From Rachycentron canadum (Eukaryota; Chordata; Actinopteri; Carangiformes; Rachycentridae), in NCBI GenBank assembly GCA_038496675.1, contig CM076649.1, positions 15,371,019 through 15,435,018 on the forward strand: a DNA stretch of 64,000 nucleotides. Reading direction: 5' to 3'. The position numbers were made by a program, and so were the translations under genes. The notes under the pieces were generated by a model. The model had not been told where the DNA came from and made no database searches. It saw nothing but the letters and a program-made list of their open reading frames with translations. Position 1 is the stretch's first letter; each line of letters starts with the position of its first letter. Positions 26,001-38,349 of this stretch are shown one piece after another.

Positions 26001-29000
26001 ACCCAGACTCCAAAACTTTTCACGCTCAGCTGAATGAGCTTTCCAGGCAGACACAAACGTGTGCACACACACACACACACACAACCGCAACACACACAAA
26101 CACAGCACACATACACACTCTGCAGTGGGTTCCATTTCTGAAGGCCATGGCCCCTCTCATCCTTTCTGATTTAAAGTTTGTTTGTTCTCTTCTCTAGAGA
26201 GCCCCATCAATGATCCCTGGCTTTCTGAGGGCGCCCCTCCGCTATCATCCCTCCACTTTCATTTCCCTCACTCCTCTGTCTCAGGCTCTCCTGAGGCTGG
26301 AGCAGCTGCCAGATTACCCCACACACACATGCACACACACACGCTCACGCACCCAAACACATATATCCATTATTTACTGATAGAAATCTAGAATGAAATA
26401 AAATCAAACAGAAATATCAGCCATAATAACTGTAATAATCACATTTGAAGCACTGACTTGTTTTTAACAAACTCATGCCCTCAGCATCATTACTGGAAAT
26501 TAATTCCACTGTGTGGAGTAGTGACTGGTTAAAACTGGTCAACTGGCCAGCCCCCATCACAGAAAGAGGCAGCTTGTTAATGGGAAAGAGAAACAGGGAG
26601 AGAGTCATACAGGAGGAAGAGAAGGAGTGTCACAGCAGCAGAAAGAACAAAGAGCAGCTCGCCTCTCATTGGCATAATGAGGTCAGAAGGTTCACAGGTC
26701 TCCACTCTTTATTGCCTACATCAGAGCTGGGCAGAGGCTGTTTGTATTTTAAAACTGCACAGCTTTTGAAGGTGCATGTGCGCAGTGGAAGATGTGTTGC
26801 TGGTGTAGCCTTCACCAGAGAGCAGCACGCAACAAACTGCATGCAGAAACTCACTGATGATGTTTTGTTGCCTGATCACTAACTGGAATAAAATGATGAA
26901 TAAATTTATACCACCCTGAAAAGCGCCAATCATATTTTGCAGACAAAAAAGAGCTAAAGTTGTTTAATTTTCCAGTTTTATGTATGTGATTGTCATTGCC
27001 TTTCCAACAGTGAACGCAGACAGGACCACTAACCTCAAACTCATCATGCATGCTAAAGCAGCATACTTAGAGCTGCGCAAATAAGATACTCTGCATTGAT
27101 ATGCCACATCAGAGCTCAAAACATTGTCTTAAATATCATTGTTTACAAGTTATAATTGAAAGTCTGTTGAGGATTTTAGTTCACAGCTTGTGACTCAAAG
27201 TCAAACAAGCTGACAGTGAACAATTTCAGGTCAGTGGTGAAGTGAAAAAAAAATTGTATGTGGTGTCACAGAAAACTAAGTAAAGAATAAAACTACAGTG
27301 TAAGCTACAACAGCCGTCTTAGCTACGCCAAAGTCCTCTTTTTTTTTGTTTTTATAATGGACAGCTGGCATTTTTTCCATGCAGAGAAAGCTCTATCACT
27401 CCACACCAGTGATAATGTGCTGCAAAAGGTCAAAATATTCAACAAATTTCTGAAAAAAATGTAATAAAATCATGTGAATATGTCAATATACTCAAGAATT
27501 TATGCACTGATATATTTGTCAAGTGTGGGCCTGTTTTTAAGGAGAAATATGCATCTTTGAAGGTGTATCGATGATTTACACCCTTGAGCATCCAAGGTAT
27601 TTAATCAATAAACAGAGGTTAGAGAGTCACACAGAGTTTACAGCCAAAATCTATTTAATGTGGGAGAAATCGACTCAGAGCCACCCACGCTTGTTGCCCA
27701 GAAACAAGAGCTGTAAAGCAAGTTTGTGCCTTTTTTGCAAACACAGTTCTCGATCATGATATAATGATAGTATTATTAGTGTATAATTGACATATTTAAA
27801 AATGTTGTCATTTGCAGCCAAATTCAGCTGTGTGTGTTTCAACATACCGTTAACATTTCATGATTGTTGCAACTGTACTGAACTACATAGGAATGTGTCA
27901 ATATGAGAACCTTATGATTTCCTGCCAGAGACTGAGAAGTGAATTTTTAGAAGATGCAAATAGTTCTAGAAGTAAAAAGCATCAAGGGAGGTCAATATCT
28001 ACACTAGCTGTGACCAAAACCAAGTACAAACAAAACCAAGTAGGCTGAATTAAAAGAACACAAGACCAGGACAAGTGTCAGACATCAGAAAAGTGGTCTG
28101 GAGAACAGACTAAAGTACTGCAGCTACACTCAGAGCTCTCTCAGTTTTGTCTTCTGGCTTCTGGCCTCTACTCAGAGTGCTACAGCCTCTCACCTCATCT
28201 GCTTAAGATTCATGTGTTGAGCAGTCACCCTCCAGCTATACACACATATATAATAACAGTGTATCTAATGTCTCAATGTTGCCTTTAAACCATTCTGTTA
28301 TGGCCGTCTCAGTGTAATAGAGCCCAGCACACGCTGAGATGAAAAGACTTCTCAAGCATGGCTAAACGCTTCTATTCCCGTGGCAGGCAAAAGGGAGGTA
28401 GGGCGGCAGTGGGGGATGGCAACAGTAGCTGGGCAGCCAACAAACCAAGCTACCTTGAACTGATGGGTTAGCCGGGCGATTGATGTATTCTGACAGACAC
28501 AGGCAAGCAGGAACACTGTGCAATTTATCAGAAGGCTGTGTCTTTCCCCTGTCAATATCTGACAGGCATGTCCACTGCTTTGAAAAGCCAGATATCTAGC
28601 AAATCTGTCGGAGGCGGCAAAGTCAATACAAAGGGGACTTACTGTACTTCTCTGTAGGAAGCCACTGGTAAGCTTCAAGAACAAGGTGACAATGATGTCA
28701 AAGACAAATTTGACAAATTCCCAAGTCCTCTTTAATATAAAGCAACATATTCACACACTACGCAAAGTTGCTGAATCTGTAAATGTTTGTCTTTTAAAAA
28801 TATTTACCCTTTTATTTTAAATCATTTGCCGTTCTATTCTTCTATCACTCGCTGCCCTTCCTTTCCCTCCTCCACTCTTCTCACAAGTTCAATGTCCTCC
28901 TTACCCTGGTCCAGCACAGCCCATCAATCCTCCTGACATTATCAGTGTTTAACAGACCCACATCAGGCCTCACCCGGCTTTATGCTAATTATCATAACAG

Positions 29001-31983
29001 GTTGTTGGTATGTGCTCAGGTGCTACAAATCTATTCCCAATAAAGCCTGCTTGCTGAGACCTCACCAGAGCTGTTTTTTAAAAGGAAGACTTTCTACGGC
29101 ACCTTAGATAACACAGATTGGAGTAAAACATGCTTGTGCAGTGGCACACATAGTGTGTATACGCACACAGACATACTTTATACCATATAAGGTGTGTTCA
29201 CAATAAGCTTGTATATATTTAAACATCAATATTGTAAAAGCCTTGACAGTAGACCTTTTCAAGCAGAAATAGCTGTGTATGCAGGTCCTCACATGAACCA
29301 AGGTGAACACAGGGCGTCTCACAGACGCTCAGTGCATCTTTCTGAATGTAAGATAGTGATCAACAGTTTGTTGAACCAGGGATTATCAATATGTCCAGGA
29401 GGACAAAATAATGTTTGGCTTTCAAATCATGCTCTAACAAGGTGTAGACAAGCTGCAGTTCTGCCAGCAAGTAATTGAACTGTTGTTCTCAGATAATAAT
29501 ATTTTAAGAATTAAAGAAAAGAAAAGCAAAAAATTTTAATTGTGTGAACAGTGTGTTTTTGTTGTCGAAGAGAGAAACCTGCAGAATCAGTTATAAGAGC
29601 GCAGCCTGCAGGTAAGTATGATGTTTCAATAAGAAACAACACAAAAGGTTAGAGTGCGTAATTATTTGTGTTACATTACCTTGACAGCTCCTGGACTGCA
29701 ATTCATTGTGTGACCTGCTTGTGAATTGTTTCTTGTAATTGTTATGAAATACAGCACAGGATTAAATAATTAGCAATAAAGAGCTGACAGGTGTGTTAAT
29801 GTGCATGTTTTGCATTAGATTTCATAATTTCCTTCACAGCATTGTTTTATTTCTGAAAGGCCCAACTGTGAAAATGTCAGTAAGAGTAATGAATGAATTG
29901 GCTAATCATTTTTGAGGGCTGAACATTTCCGCATTCAGGTATGAACCTGTATATACATTTTGTCTGTGCTAATAGCTGCTGCTACATGGACATTCAGGAC
30001 TGAGAGATAACTGACCCTGTAGGGATCTGTCATGTCCACCAGACTCCATTATGCAGCAATGATTTCCTGATTTAATTTCTATTTTAAAATCGCTATTATT
30101 TGAGTACCATTGTCTTCAAAGTGATGCAAAACCTCACTGCTATTTGCTAGACAATGTCAGGCAATAGGGACCTTCAAAATTAAGTAAATACTTATGGTGT
30201 TTTTTTTTTAAGTTCATTTTAAAATCATTTGAGATCTATTAGGTCAGATTAAAAAAAAGAGATAGATAAATCAATATAAACTGATTTTCAGGCAATTAAT
30301 TCAACACTTGCCAGGTGGTCATGTGCTGACTATGACGACACAACACTGTGAGTGAGAAGCACATTTAGTCACTCATTCTCCTCTCTCTCTAACTTCTATC
30401 ACATTTATTTAAAGTGATAACTGTCATTTACATCATGTTTGTGATTAACTGGCATTCATCCCACCTATTCCCATTATAGATTTGTTTTTGAGGTGAGTTT
30501 CTGTAAAGTGACAAATTAGAATGACACCACATGAATGAGAAAAAAGAAAAAGCAAAAATCATATTTGTCGAGGAGTATTTTTTGACCTCTAGAGCCACCA
30601 TGTGGCAGTAAGTGGTACATCACCAAAATCATGGATCAAGCAGATGCCTCACTGACCTGCCAACAAGACAGTGCTTAAGTAGAGAATAGATCTCGCAGTC
30701 ATAACGTGCAGCCAATTATTTTTCAGCCTCAAACCGCTGTGTGTACGTCTGTTGGTATTCACAGCCAACAAGTCCTAAACTTTCACTAATTAAAGTAAAC
30801 CCACTAATAAAAAGCAGCAGTCAGTTTGGAAGAGAGTCATCTTGTTTCACAGCACAAGTGAAATAAGAAGGAGGTGGGTACTCATGCTGACCTTCACAAT
30901 ACACAAGGCCTGCAATTAGTAGTGTCCCTGCCGTAAGCAGGTTGCCTACTCTCCGTCAAAAAGGAAACTAATACCATCAGTCACTTGCATAGACTGGGTG
31001 CTGGTAGCATTTCTGTGGCTTGTAAAGGTCACCTTGCAAAACAAGTTGGGAGAGCAAAGAAGCCGAGAGATAATTAAGGAAATTGTCATGAATAAGTCCA
31101 AGGAAGAGGTGACTTGGGAGGTTGTCGCCATCAAATCACAGCACAAGATCCTGTGTGACTCAGCACAACTGTCCCAGTGGCCTGCCCTGATGAATTATTA
31201 ATAGGACTGTATTGGTCATCTTTTGGTTGGTGGGAGGCCTGTCTCCATGACTTGTGGAAATTAAAGATAGAGAATACATTTAGCTTGTGGGCCTGAATTA
31301 AGTCAGCATGGCAATTCTTTTTTCATGAGTTTTCTTAGGGAATAGTGTTGCCTTGGTTAAGGGGTGGAGGGTGCAGAGCTATGCATATTAATGCAGGCAT
31401 TAGCAATTATGAGCCTGAGGATTAGAAGTCATGAGCCTACATGGCCTACATGAGACATGTACCTTATTTTAAAGCAAACCCAAATCACAAAGCATCAGGC
31501 CACTTGAGAACAGCACCACCTCTGAACCTCTGAATGTCTACAACCACTCTGAATAGATCAGGTCACACCTACACTGATCTATTTGTGTTGACAGCTCCTG
31601 ACAGCTTAAGTGCCATTTGTATCTGTTGGGTTTTCGATCACTCAAACAAAGGTATGTTTGCATCCAAGTCCAAAACGAGGTCTTGTCTAGATTACATTCT
31701 GTCATACTGAGGGACAGAGCAGATTGTTCCCACTTAGCCCCCTCCTCCAGGATAGGGATGGCTCAGTCAGCGACAGGCTCAGGGAACATGTGTTGTACCT
31801 CTGCAGTGACAGTGTAATTAACCTCTCATGGTGGTGGAAGGGAGGGTTCAGAGCAAGACCTGGTGTACCTGTCGGTCCCCGATGGTTACGGTTGCCAGCG
31901 GACACTGGGTCAACGCAGAGCATCACCAAGGCAACAAGGAAGGCCACCTGCAACAGCGAAGCTGACCTTCCCCACAGTTTCAT
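10302..31983 (-). CDS. tafa4: TAFA chemokine-like family protein, tafa4 (whole CDS, 4 coding exons)
   Basis: Four coding exons (31869-31983, 22958-23113, 12575-12699, 10302-10313) join in phases 1, 1 and 0 with consensus GT-AG introns to a 135-aa protein. Residues 1-29 form a signal peptide ending VSA, so the product should be secreted. The mature part has ten cysteines (48, 56, 57, 71, 73, 88, 100, 105, 111, 122) including the CC pair in HRCC, the family blocks IEERSQTVKCSC, GQVAGTTR and KWWCHM, and the ending KVKTTKVTR. Human TAFA1-4 have similar length and the same cysteine number. Family knowledge: TAFA proteins are brain-enriched secreted peptides; TAFA4 is reported in C-low-threshold mechanoreceptors, as an FPR1 ligand, and TAFA1-4 as neurexin partners. 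Over the mature region it looks closest to TAFA4, with TAFA2 nearly as close; its position beside eogt, as in human, decides for TAFA4. Whether it is a teleost a or b copy cannot be told. Confidence 0.88.
10314..12574 (-). other. tafa4: tafa4 last intron (2.26 kb)
   Basis: Intron between the third and terminal coding exons. No coding sequence seen. A poly-A stretch lies at 10859-10874. The block 11310-11470 is simple-repeat-free and has several ATTAAT/TTAATT cores, a candidate conserved non-coding element. Confidence 0.75.
12575..12699 (-). CDS. tafa4: tafa4 third coding exon: C-terminal half of the TAFA domain
   Basis: The acceptor CTATTTCAG ends at 12700 and the donor CCAAG|GTAAGA follows 12575. 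The exon is 125 nt, entering in phase 1 and leaving in phase 0, and encodes residues 91-132. It contains ASIVAQKWWCHMQPC, the acidic stretch MDGEEC, and GWSCSTGNKVKTTK, with the last four conserved cysteines. Reading through the donor would give an unrelated tail, so the true C-terminus needs a further exon (10302-10313). Confidence 0.95.
12875..12943. ncRNA. miRNA-precursor-like hairpin (candidate)
   Basis: Arms 12880-12897 and 12921-12938 pair over 18 consecutive positions on the plus strand with one G:U wobble. An internal loop is followed by a second short stem, GCAG/CTGC, around a CTGGAA loop, and about five weaker pairs extend the base. The size (about 60-70 nt) and shape fit a miRNA precursor, on either strand. 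I do not recognise the arms as a named miRNA. It could instead be the relic of a small inverted-repeat transposon. Confidence 0.35.
16658..16810. repeat. Left arm of a long inverted repeat: (CA)n plus 68-bp unique segment
   Basis: A (CA)n run (about 16658-16742) is joined to a 68-bp unique segment (16743-16810) starting CAGCTCAGATCC. The reverse complement of that segment recurs at 19011-19078 with one mismatch, there followed by (TG)n, so microsatellite and unique parts are mirrored together. An (AT)n run at 16811-16843 adjoins the inner end and is not mirrored. Confidence 0.9.
16811..16843. repeat. (AT)n microsatellite
   Basis: Pure AT dinucleotide run at the inner edge of the left inverted-repeat arm. 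Confidence 0.9.
19011..19167. repeat. Right arm of the long inverted repeat: 68-bp segment plus (TG)n
   Basis: 19011-19078 is the reverse complement of 16743-16810 at 67 of 68 positions. It continues into a (TG)n run to 19167, interrupted by two TATG units. Together with the left arm it brackets a 2.2-kb interval that shows no coding sequence. Confidence 0.9.
19917..19999. repeat. (TTA)n/(TAA)n palindromic trinucleotide repeat
   Basis: About 50 bases of TTA units switch to TAA units, making the whole stretch self-complementary. Confidence 0.9.
22958..23113 (-). CDS. tafa4: tafa4 second coding exon: N-terminal half of the TAFA domain
   Basis: The acceptor TTTCTCTCAG precedes 23113 and the donor GTGGAAG|GTAAAA follows 22958. 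The exon is 156 nt, phase 1 at both ends, and encodes residues 39-90. It carries six of the ten mature cysteines and the best conserved block of the family, running from KQGTCEVVAIHRCC through IEERSQTVKCSCF to TTRARPSCVE. Its match to human TAFA2/TAFA4 is nearly residue for residue. Confidence 0.95.
23114..31868 (-). other. tafa4: tafa4 intron between first and second coding exons (8.75 kb)
   Basis: A/T-rich intron without recognised exons. It holds a degenerate Tc1-like transposon (about 23990-24690), a small CA-rich patch near 26064-26085 and 26320-26345, and a repeat-poor block with POU/homeodomain-like cores near 31290-31450. A perfect 10-bp hairpin lies at 31552-31583. Confidence 0.8.
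23990..24690 (+). mobile_element. Degenerate Tc1/mariner-like transposon fragment
   Basis: The sequence resembles the 3' half of fish Tc1-like transposase genes, broken by many stops and shifts. Traces on the plus strand include a start-of-catalytic-domain-like stretch near 24225-24250, a GTGGGTCATGCA-type segment near 24390 (the family's 'hDNDPKH' neighbourhood), and a degraded 'QSPDLNPIEMLWYDLKRAIHTRNP'-like region near 24470-24530. It ends with 'PNFLLNIVQV'-like sequence near 24575-24605. No terminal repeats were identified, so bounds are approximate. Confidence 0.6.
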
Positions 31984-31984
31984 C
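31869..31984 (-). CDS. tafa4: tafa4 first coding exon: signal peptide
   Basis: The acceptor has a long pyrimidine tract ending CTCTTAG at 31985; one untranslated base (31984) precedes the ATG at 31983-31981. It codes for 38 residues plus one base, beginning MKLWGRSA, with a hydrophobic core LLQVAFLVALVMLC and predicted cleavage after VSA at residue 29. The donor is GACAG|GTACAC at 31869/31868, phase 1. Signal-peptide exons of TAFA genes diverge quickly; the support here is phase, hydrophobicity and splice sites rather than similarity. Confidence 0.85.
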
Positions 31985-32579
31985 CTAAGAGGGAGGGACA
32001 GAGGAGAGAGAAAGGGGCAAAGATAGAGGGCAAAGCGGAGGAAGAGGGCATGAGAAGAGGTTAGAATCCCCTGCATTACCAACACCACCCACACACACAC
32101 ACAAAGATAGGATACAGAACAACACAGCAAACAAAAATATTGCTCTTGGAACAAGCAGAACAATATGAGAGGTGAGGCCAGCAAAGGTCAAGAGAAACAA
32201 TGACAAGGTGTGAAGGAGGATAGACCTGAGGAGAAATGTCTTCCAACACAGATACATGCACAGTAGGCAGAGTGGGTAATTCTCAGCTGTGCAACTATGT
32301 TACCAGCATCCTTTTATGCCTATTAGCATTACATTAAGATAAACTCTTCCTATCGTAGGATTAACTCTTCCACTTTATCTAGTTGGCAGACAATTACAAA
32401 ACAGTTCATTTTATGAACAATGACAGGTCACAATGAAAGAAACACGAGCCTCAGCCCAGAAATAATAAGTGGTGAAGAGCTACAACAAATTAATCGTGAA
32501 GTACTAACTAAACTAAAATATATTCTGGTAAGAATCATATATGACCATTAGGAGAAGAGGGGTTTCATATTTGAGCAGC

Positions 32580-32995
32580 TGAGTGAACAGATTTGCTGGA
32601 AAAATAACTGAATTGATCAATTATCAAAATAGTTGCTGATTAATTTTCTATTGAGCAATGAACCATTTTCCCTCTGCTGTGGTTTGGATGTTGTTTTTCC
32701 TGAAACCACTAGCTGATTAATCAATTACTCAATCAACCAGAAAATTAAAGGACAAGAACTGTGATAGTGAATTAATCACTGATTTTATTTTTCAAGAGAA
32801 AAAAGTAGGTTTCTACTTCACAAATGTGAATAATTATAAATTTTATTTGTGTAACATCAATATTTTTATTGTTTAAATTGGACAAAAAGTAATTTGAGTA
32901 TGTCAACTTGAATTCTGGGATCTTGTGATAGCCATTTTCACTATTTTCTAACATTTTATAGACTAAACAATAAATCAAAATGATCAGAAGTCAGA
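32580..32995. repeat. Interspersed A/T-rich repeat with self-complementary halves (fish non-autonomous type)
   Basis: Contains repeated variants of GATTAATCAATTA- and ATCAATTATCAAAATAG-like segments, followed by CATTTTATAGACTAAACAAT. These resemble a widespread fish interspersed repeat built of 'attaatcgattaatcgaaaaaataatc' elements. Family name not assigned; bounds approximate. Confidence 0.45.
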
Positions 32996-33298
32996 GTCTG
33001 AGATGTTTTTTTCTAACATGGGCATCTACGTAGTCATCTCACCTGTTGGTCGTTTCTGTCCACTTTGATTTCTCTTCCATTGAGTAGCTCCTCAATGGAC
33101 AGGGCATACAGGCCATGGCTGCATACACTTGCACCTCAGCTTTCCACAGACTCCTCCTTTTCCCTCACTTCCTCCTGCTTCTCCTCTTCCTCACCTCAAA
33201 CTGAAGAAGCCACTGGAGAGAGGAGGTAGAAAGACTGTGTCAGAGAGGTCATTCTGCCCTGGGGTTCCTCGGTGGCCTTCAATGGCCTTGTATGAAAG

Positions 33299-33300
<2 letters not shown>

Positions 33301-33340
<40 letters not shown>

Positions 33341-33353
33341 GACACAGACAGAC

Positions 33354-33386
<33 letters not shown>
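33301..33386. repeat. Compound (CA)n-(GACA)n-(GA)n microsatellite
   Basis: A CA run passes into GACA units and then a pure GA run. The long plus-strand frame through it is an artefact of the repeat. Confidence 0.95.
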
Positions 33387-33388
<2 letters not shown>

Positions 33389-36300
33389 TGAAGGCCTAGA
33401 TTCTGTCAGATCCATTGTTTACAATAGGTTCACCTACCCCCAGGCTGAATGTGATCCCCACTCTAGACATCACAGCTCTGCCTCTTTCTATCCCTCTGAC
33501 ACACACACACACTTCCTCATTTGCTATCATGTACAAACACATACAGTGATGGACACACTAAAGAAAGTACTTAACACAGTAAAACAAAATGGTTTCACAC
33601 AAGAAAACCTGCAGAATAACCTCGTGGCTAAAACATTGACCAGCAGCAAATCAGATGATCAAACAAGCTATAAACACAAGCTGGTCCTCTACACACACAC
33701 ACACACACATATACAGTACATTTGCACAGTGTTTGCAAGGTAAATTCAAACAGTGTCAGAGGACAGCAGGAGACACTCTTCCTAATTACAGCTGAGTGAC
33801 AGCTTCTGATGTGTGTGCACTTCCACACACTCATACACACACAGTCGCACATTCACTGGGTAAATTACCATCCCGGTGTAAGAGTGTGTCAACACACCTC
33901 TCTTTACAAAGGGACTAACTCTGCAATCTAAATGAAAGACAACAGATTCACATTAATAACAAAATGTTCTCCCCTCCTCAAACCTTCATTATTCATCATG
34001 ACTCATTGATATGCAGCTCAGTCTGCTGATTTGCTCAGAAACTTCCGAGGAAGGTGTCAGCCCCAACCTCTTCCGATACCTCCGCTGAGCTATTGATGTA
34101 GTACCACTGCCCCCTAGTGGAGAACAAACAAACAGCAAAGGCCACGAATCAGCCAGATACTGGACACATTACAGGAACAAGCACAATTGTTCTACAAAAG
34201 CGAGAAACTAGAAGGGCAACAAAAGTAAGAGAGTGATTTGCAACAGTTTACAACAACATGGAAAATTATTTCTGAGGACAACATCAAGGAGTGGCACAGG
34301 TGAGGAAGATAAAGGGATCATAAGGAAAAACAAAGAGGTGGTGCGAAAACGAGAGGGCAGAAAGTGAAAGAAAAGCAATGATACTATAGGAGCAGTGGTG
34401 AAATAACAGTTTAAACATATATTGCACAATATATTATGTTAGCAGACACACTGCATAAAGTAGGAAATGAATGTGTGAGTGCCTCTTAAATATGTGCCTC
34501 TGCAGAGGAAGTGGAATGCAAATGCAGAGACAATATCAGTGCCATCCTGTACATTATTTATATATTTGTATATTTTAGATTAGCATTTTGTGGGTTTATT
34601 TGTTTTGTGTGATACGTATATTTGTGTCTGTGGATTTGTGTTTTTGCATGTGTATGTTCATTTCAGTACAGTATGTGAAAGTATGCAATGTGCATGTGCT
34701 GTGTGTGTGTGGAGTGATTAGGCATGCTGCGTGGCAGCACAGTAGCCCATTTCTTATTCTCTTTTTAAAGGCTGGGCCATGGCACGCATTTTTATCAGCT
34801 TTGTTCTCTGATACACTCATTAAAAGAGCACAATAGTGCATGTGTGTGTGTCTGTGTGTGTGTATGTGTGGTCTCCAGATGCAGCTCGGTCTCGTCGGGA
34901 CTTCGGGGATAAAACATCCCATCAGTCACAGCGGTGTTGTCACCTCTACTGGATGTCACACATATACGCAGATTGTGGCCTTATAACAGAGTAATAAATA
35001 AGTATCAAAAAAATACAACGAAATCTGTGCTAATGCCCATGAAGAAACAATCTCATACATTTTCATATAAACCAAAAAAGGCACAAGTGTCCCTGAGGAC
35101 ATTATGCTGAAGGAAGCAAAGGTGTGTGTGGGGCTCAGCTGGTCATCACGGCTGTGAGAAGTTGTTGGATTTGGCAGCAGAAAGCACACACATACACACA
35201 CTCACTTTAACAAACAGTGCGCAAACATGCTCAAGATTATCTGAGAACATCAAGTCCCGCTCCTTCTAAAATTATCCTTCTTTCTGTCTCACCCTCTCCA
35301 CCTCCTCCCTCTGTGCATCTCTGAGGGTTGAAGGGCTGATTTGTGTCATTTCTTGCAGTAATCACAGAGGAGTGACACGGGGGCTCATTGACATGCAATG
35401 AGACAAACCCACCTCGGCCACAAATATATCCGTGTGCCCTGCATCCAAACAGCACATCCTCTGCCAGCACACGCTGCACAATCACCAACATGGAAATGCT
35501 CACACGTCATGTGAAAAATTATGCTTGTACATACAGCCCCAGTGACCTTATCTGCCAAAGCAGGAAACATGTATGCAGCACATCAAAAATAAAGCCATGA
35601 CTCGCTTCCTTCATGATATGGATGTCACTGACATGTGGCTGTTTGTCAGTCACAGAGATTATATCATTTGTCAGGACAGTACTGGAAGTTTCAGGTTGGG
35701 AGAACTGGGCTTCTACGAAGAATCCAAACTGCATTATTATTGGATAATCTGCGAGTTGCCTGTTTGGCACATAAAAGCCTTTTATCCCTGGGCTTTTGTC
35801 TGACTGGATAGTGTCATCATGGGATTTATGTGGTCATTGGTCATGTGGGATGTTAGTCATTTTGATCCACCCAATATTTTCAAGAGTTTTTCAACAACTA
35901 CTGGCCCAATTTTATTCATGACCTTTGACCTTTTATCAAGCACATGAATTAACACTTTGATCTGCTTCACAGTAATTTGACAAATGTCTTGAAATGTATG
36001 AACATGATACTGGACTAAACTCCCTAAGCTTCATTAGTCCAGATAACAGACCACAAGTTTCAGTGTTGTGTTGAACAAATAACAAAACCTAAATCTGATT
36101 CAATGAGCATATTTATGCCCAAATTATTATCAACTCTTTTTAATTTTCCCTTTGTGCTTTCTTTAAGATAAACTACATTTCTAGGTCCGTTATTGATATT
36201 TAATTGCTCTGAGACGTGATGAGAGTTATGCTTCTTCATGTCTATAGTTACATAAAAACAGAAAGTCAAAGTGCATTTAAGTGCAATGTGCAATTAATTT

Positions 36301-38324
36301 ATTTGTTCTTAGTCATTCTGTCTATTCCTTTTACATAATATTCATTCAGAGGCAGTGTCATGTCCTGCAGTCTTCTCTACGATAAAATAGATTCAGAGGA
36401 TCACCTACCCTAAATGGCAGCTAATAATAATTTTAGTCTGTGTAAGTTTTATCTCCCACAAGGCACTAAATGCTGTCTTGGAGCCTTTGCTCCCTCTGAT
36501 GAAAACAAATTTCTCCACTGAATACAAGTGAGTTTAATTTAAATGAAATATGAAATGAAATAAAGCTAAATAAATGTCTTGCTCCCATTTAAGGAAGCAA
36601 AAATATCAGTATTGCATTTGTCACATAGGTTTTGGTTGTACTCCCATGTGCATGTGTGGAAAAATAGAAAGAAGACTTAAGACCAAGCATCACACCAGTA
36701 TATCTGAGTATGCTGATTTTCTGTGCCCAGACACAGACCAAGCAGACAAAAAGCATATCAGTGTAAAACAAAGTGCATCTTCCTAAGGCGGAAAGATATT
36801 GAAAATGAAACGGCCGAAAGCACAAAGCACAGTGGAATCTTATGTGAAGCGTTTCAGATTTCTGCCAATATGCACAGTATTAACATTCAGTTAGGGTGTG
36901 TAATGTTCTGCTTCTATATATTTGTCTGCCTCCGACTCTAAACCATTACAGCATGCTGCTCCTCGCATTTCCTCTGGGTCGCTGGGCAGATAGAGCGGGT
37001 GTGTGCCCACACAAATGCACACTCTCACACACAAAGACACACACAAACTTAAATTAACGGAGCAGTATGTATTCAGAAGCCAGAGCCCCTTATATTTTTC
37101 CATCCCCTCATGAGCAGCCTGCTATTTTCCTAGTTCTTGTTTGTTCTCACTTAAGTCTCTCACTGTTGCTCTCCATGCCCCGGTACATGTGTGTGCACCT
37201 GTCTCTTGCTCTATCTCTCTCCCCTCTCCTCCCTTTATCAGTGTGCAGATGAGTACCTCTGCTTTCTCCTCTCCCGCTGTTTTCTGTCTGCTACAAATAA
37301 AGTCAGTAACTCACTGACTGCAAGTTCTAATCATATCTCAACAATTTCTCTTCTTACACCAACACGTCACCAGGCACAATTGTGTATTTGTGACTCGGTG
37401 TGTGTGTGTCTGTGAAGCTGTGTCAGAATGTGCATGAGTTCCTCTGACTGTGGCAGTATGCAGAGGCAGTGAGGTGGAAACCTTGGACATACTGCATGTG
37501 GATTCGCATGATGCATAATAGACACACACAATACAAGTCGCAGCTCTACATCAATGTGCAATCAGACTGTTTGACAAACTGCACATTAATTGTGAAATGT
37601 ATGTATTCTGATACACACTGTTAGTTTCATTTATGTACATGTTTATGACAGCATTTCTCATATGACATTTTATTACGTCTGATGCCTCAATCTTTCTCAT
37701 ATGGCAGTTTTGCTAATAGCATATGTGCCATAAATGTGTGGTATGCACAGATATTTAAGTATAATCTTGTACAGATTCTGTGTGAAAGTGCCTGTAGCTG
37801 AGTAATAAAAATAAATAAATGTGGCTGTATGTAAGGTTCTCTTCTTAAAGGTTTTCATATAAGGCCAGAAGGTCAGAAGCCATCTGGGGGACACAGAAAA
37901 AAACATTGCACCTGCTTACTGCTATCTATCCGTGCTGCCACACCTCCCATATTGCATTGTTTCCTCCAATAAACCAGCAAGCAATTAAGTGGAGGATCCT
38001 CTGTTTGGTGAAATGTCCAGGTGGGTAGAAAGAGAGGAAAGAGAGTTGTGAGTAAAAGTCTGAATTCAGGGCCATTACCTGGCTCTCTGGTATTGACTGC
38101 AGAGTTCAGAGAATGGCCTTGGCACTAAGGTACCATTACAGCTCAATTGATCGGCCTGCACTTAAGTCCAAATCCCACCTTGCTGCCCAAGCCATCGTCT
38201 CAGGATCCAGTGACCACGAAATGTATGTGTGTTTGTGGAGCTTGGCAATGCGTGTGTATGTGTATTGTGCAAGAGACTTCAAATTCATCTGTTTCTGTGT
38301 CTAGACTTTGGTGTTTTTTTTCCC

Positions 38325-38349
38325 TTTCTCTCTCTCTCTCTCTCTCTCT
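38325..38349. repeat. (TC)n microsatellite
   Basis: Short TC run after a poly-T/C stretch. Confidence 0.85.

Noticed and set aside
29601..29620. Strong plus-strand splice donor CTGCAG|GTAAGTATG
   Set aside because: An isolated donor without an exon, partner acceptor or promoter; one such match in 64 kb is expected by chance.
33129..33743. Long plus-strand open frame of 204 codons
   Set aside because: It runs through a CA/GACA/GA microsatellite and has no domain or splice support; it is an artefact of repeat composition.
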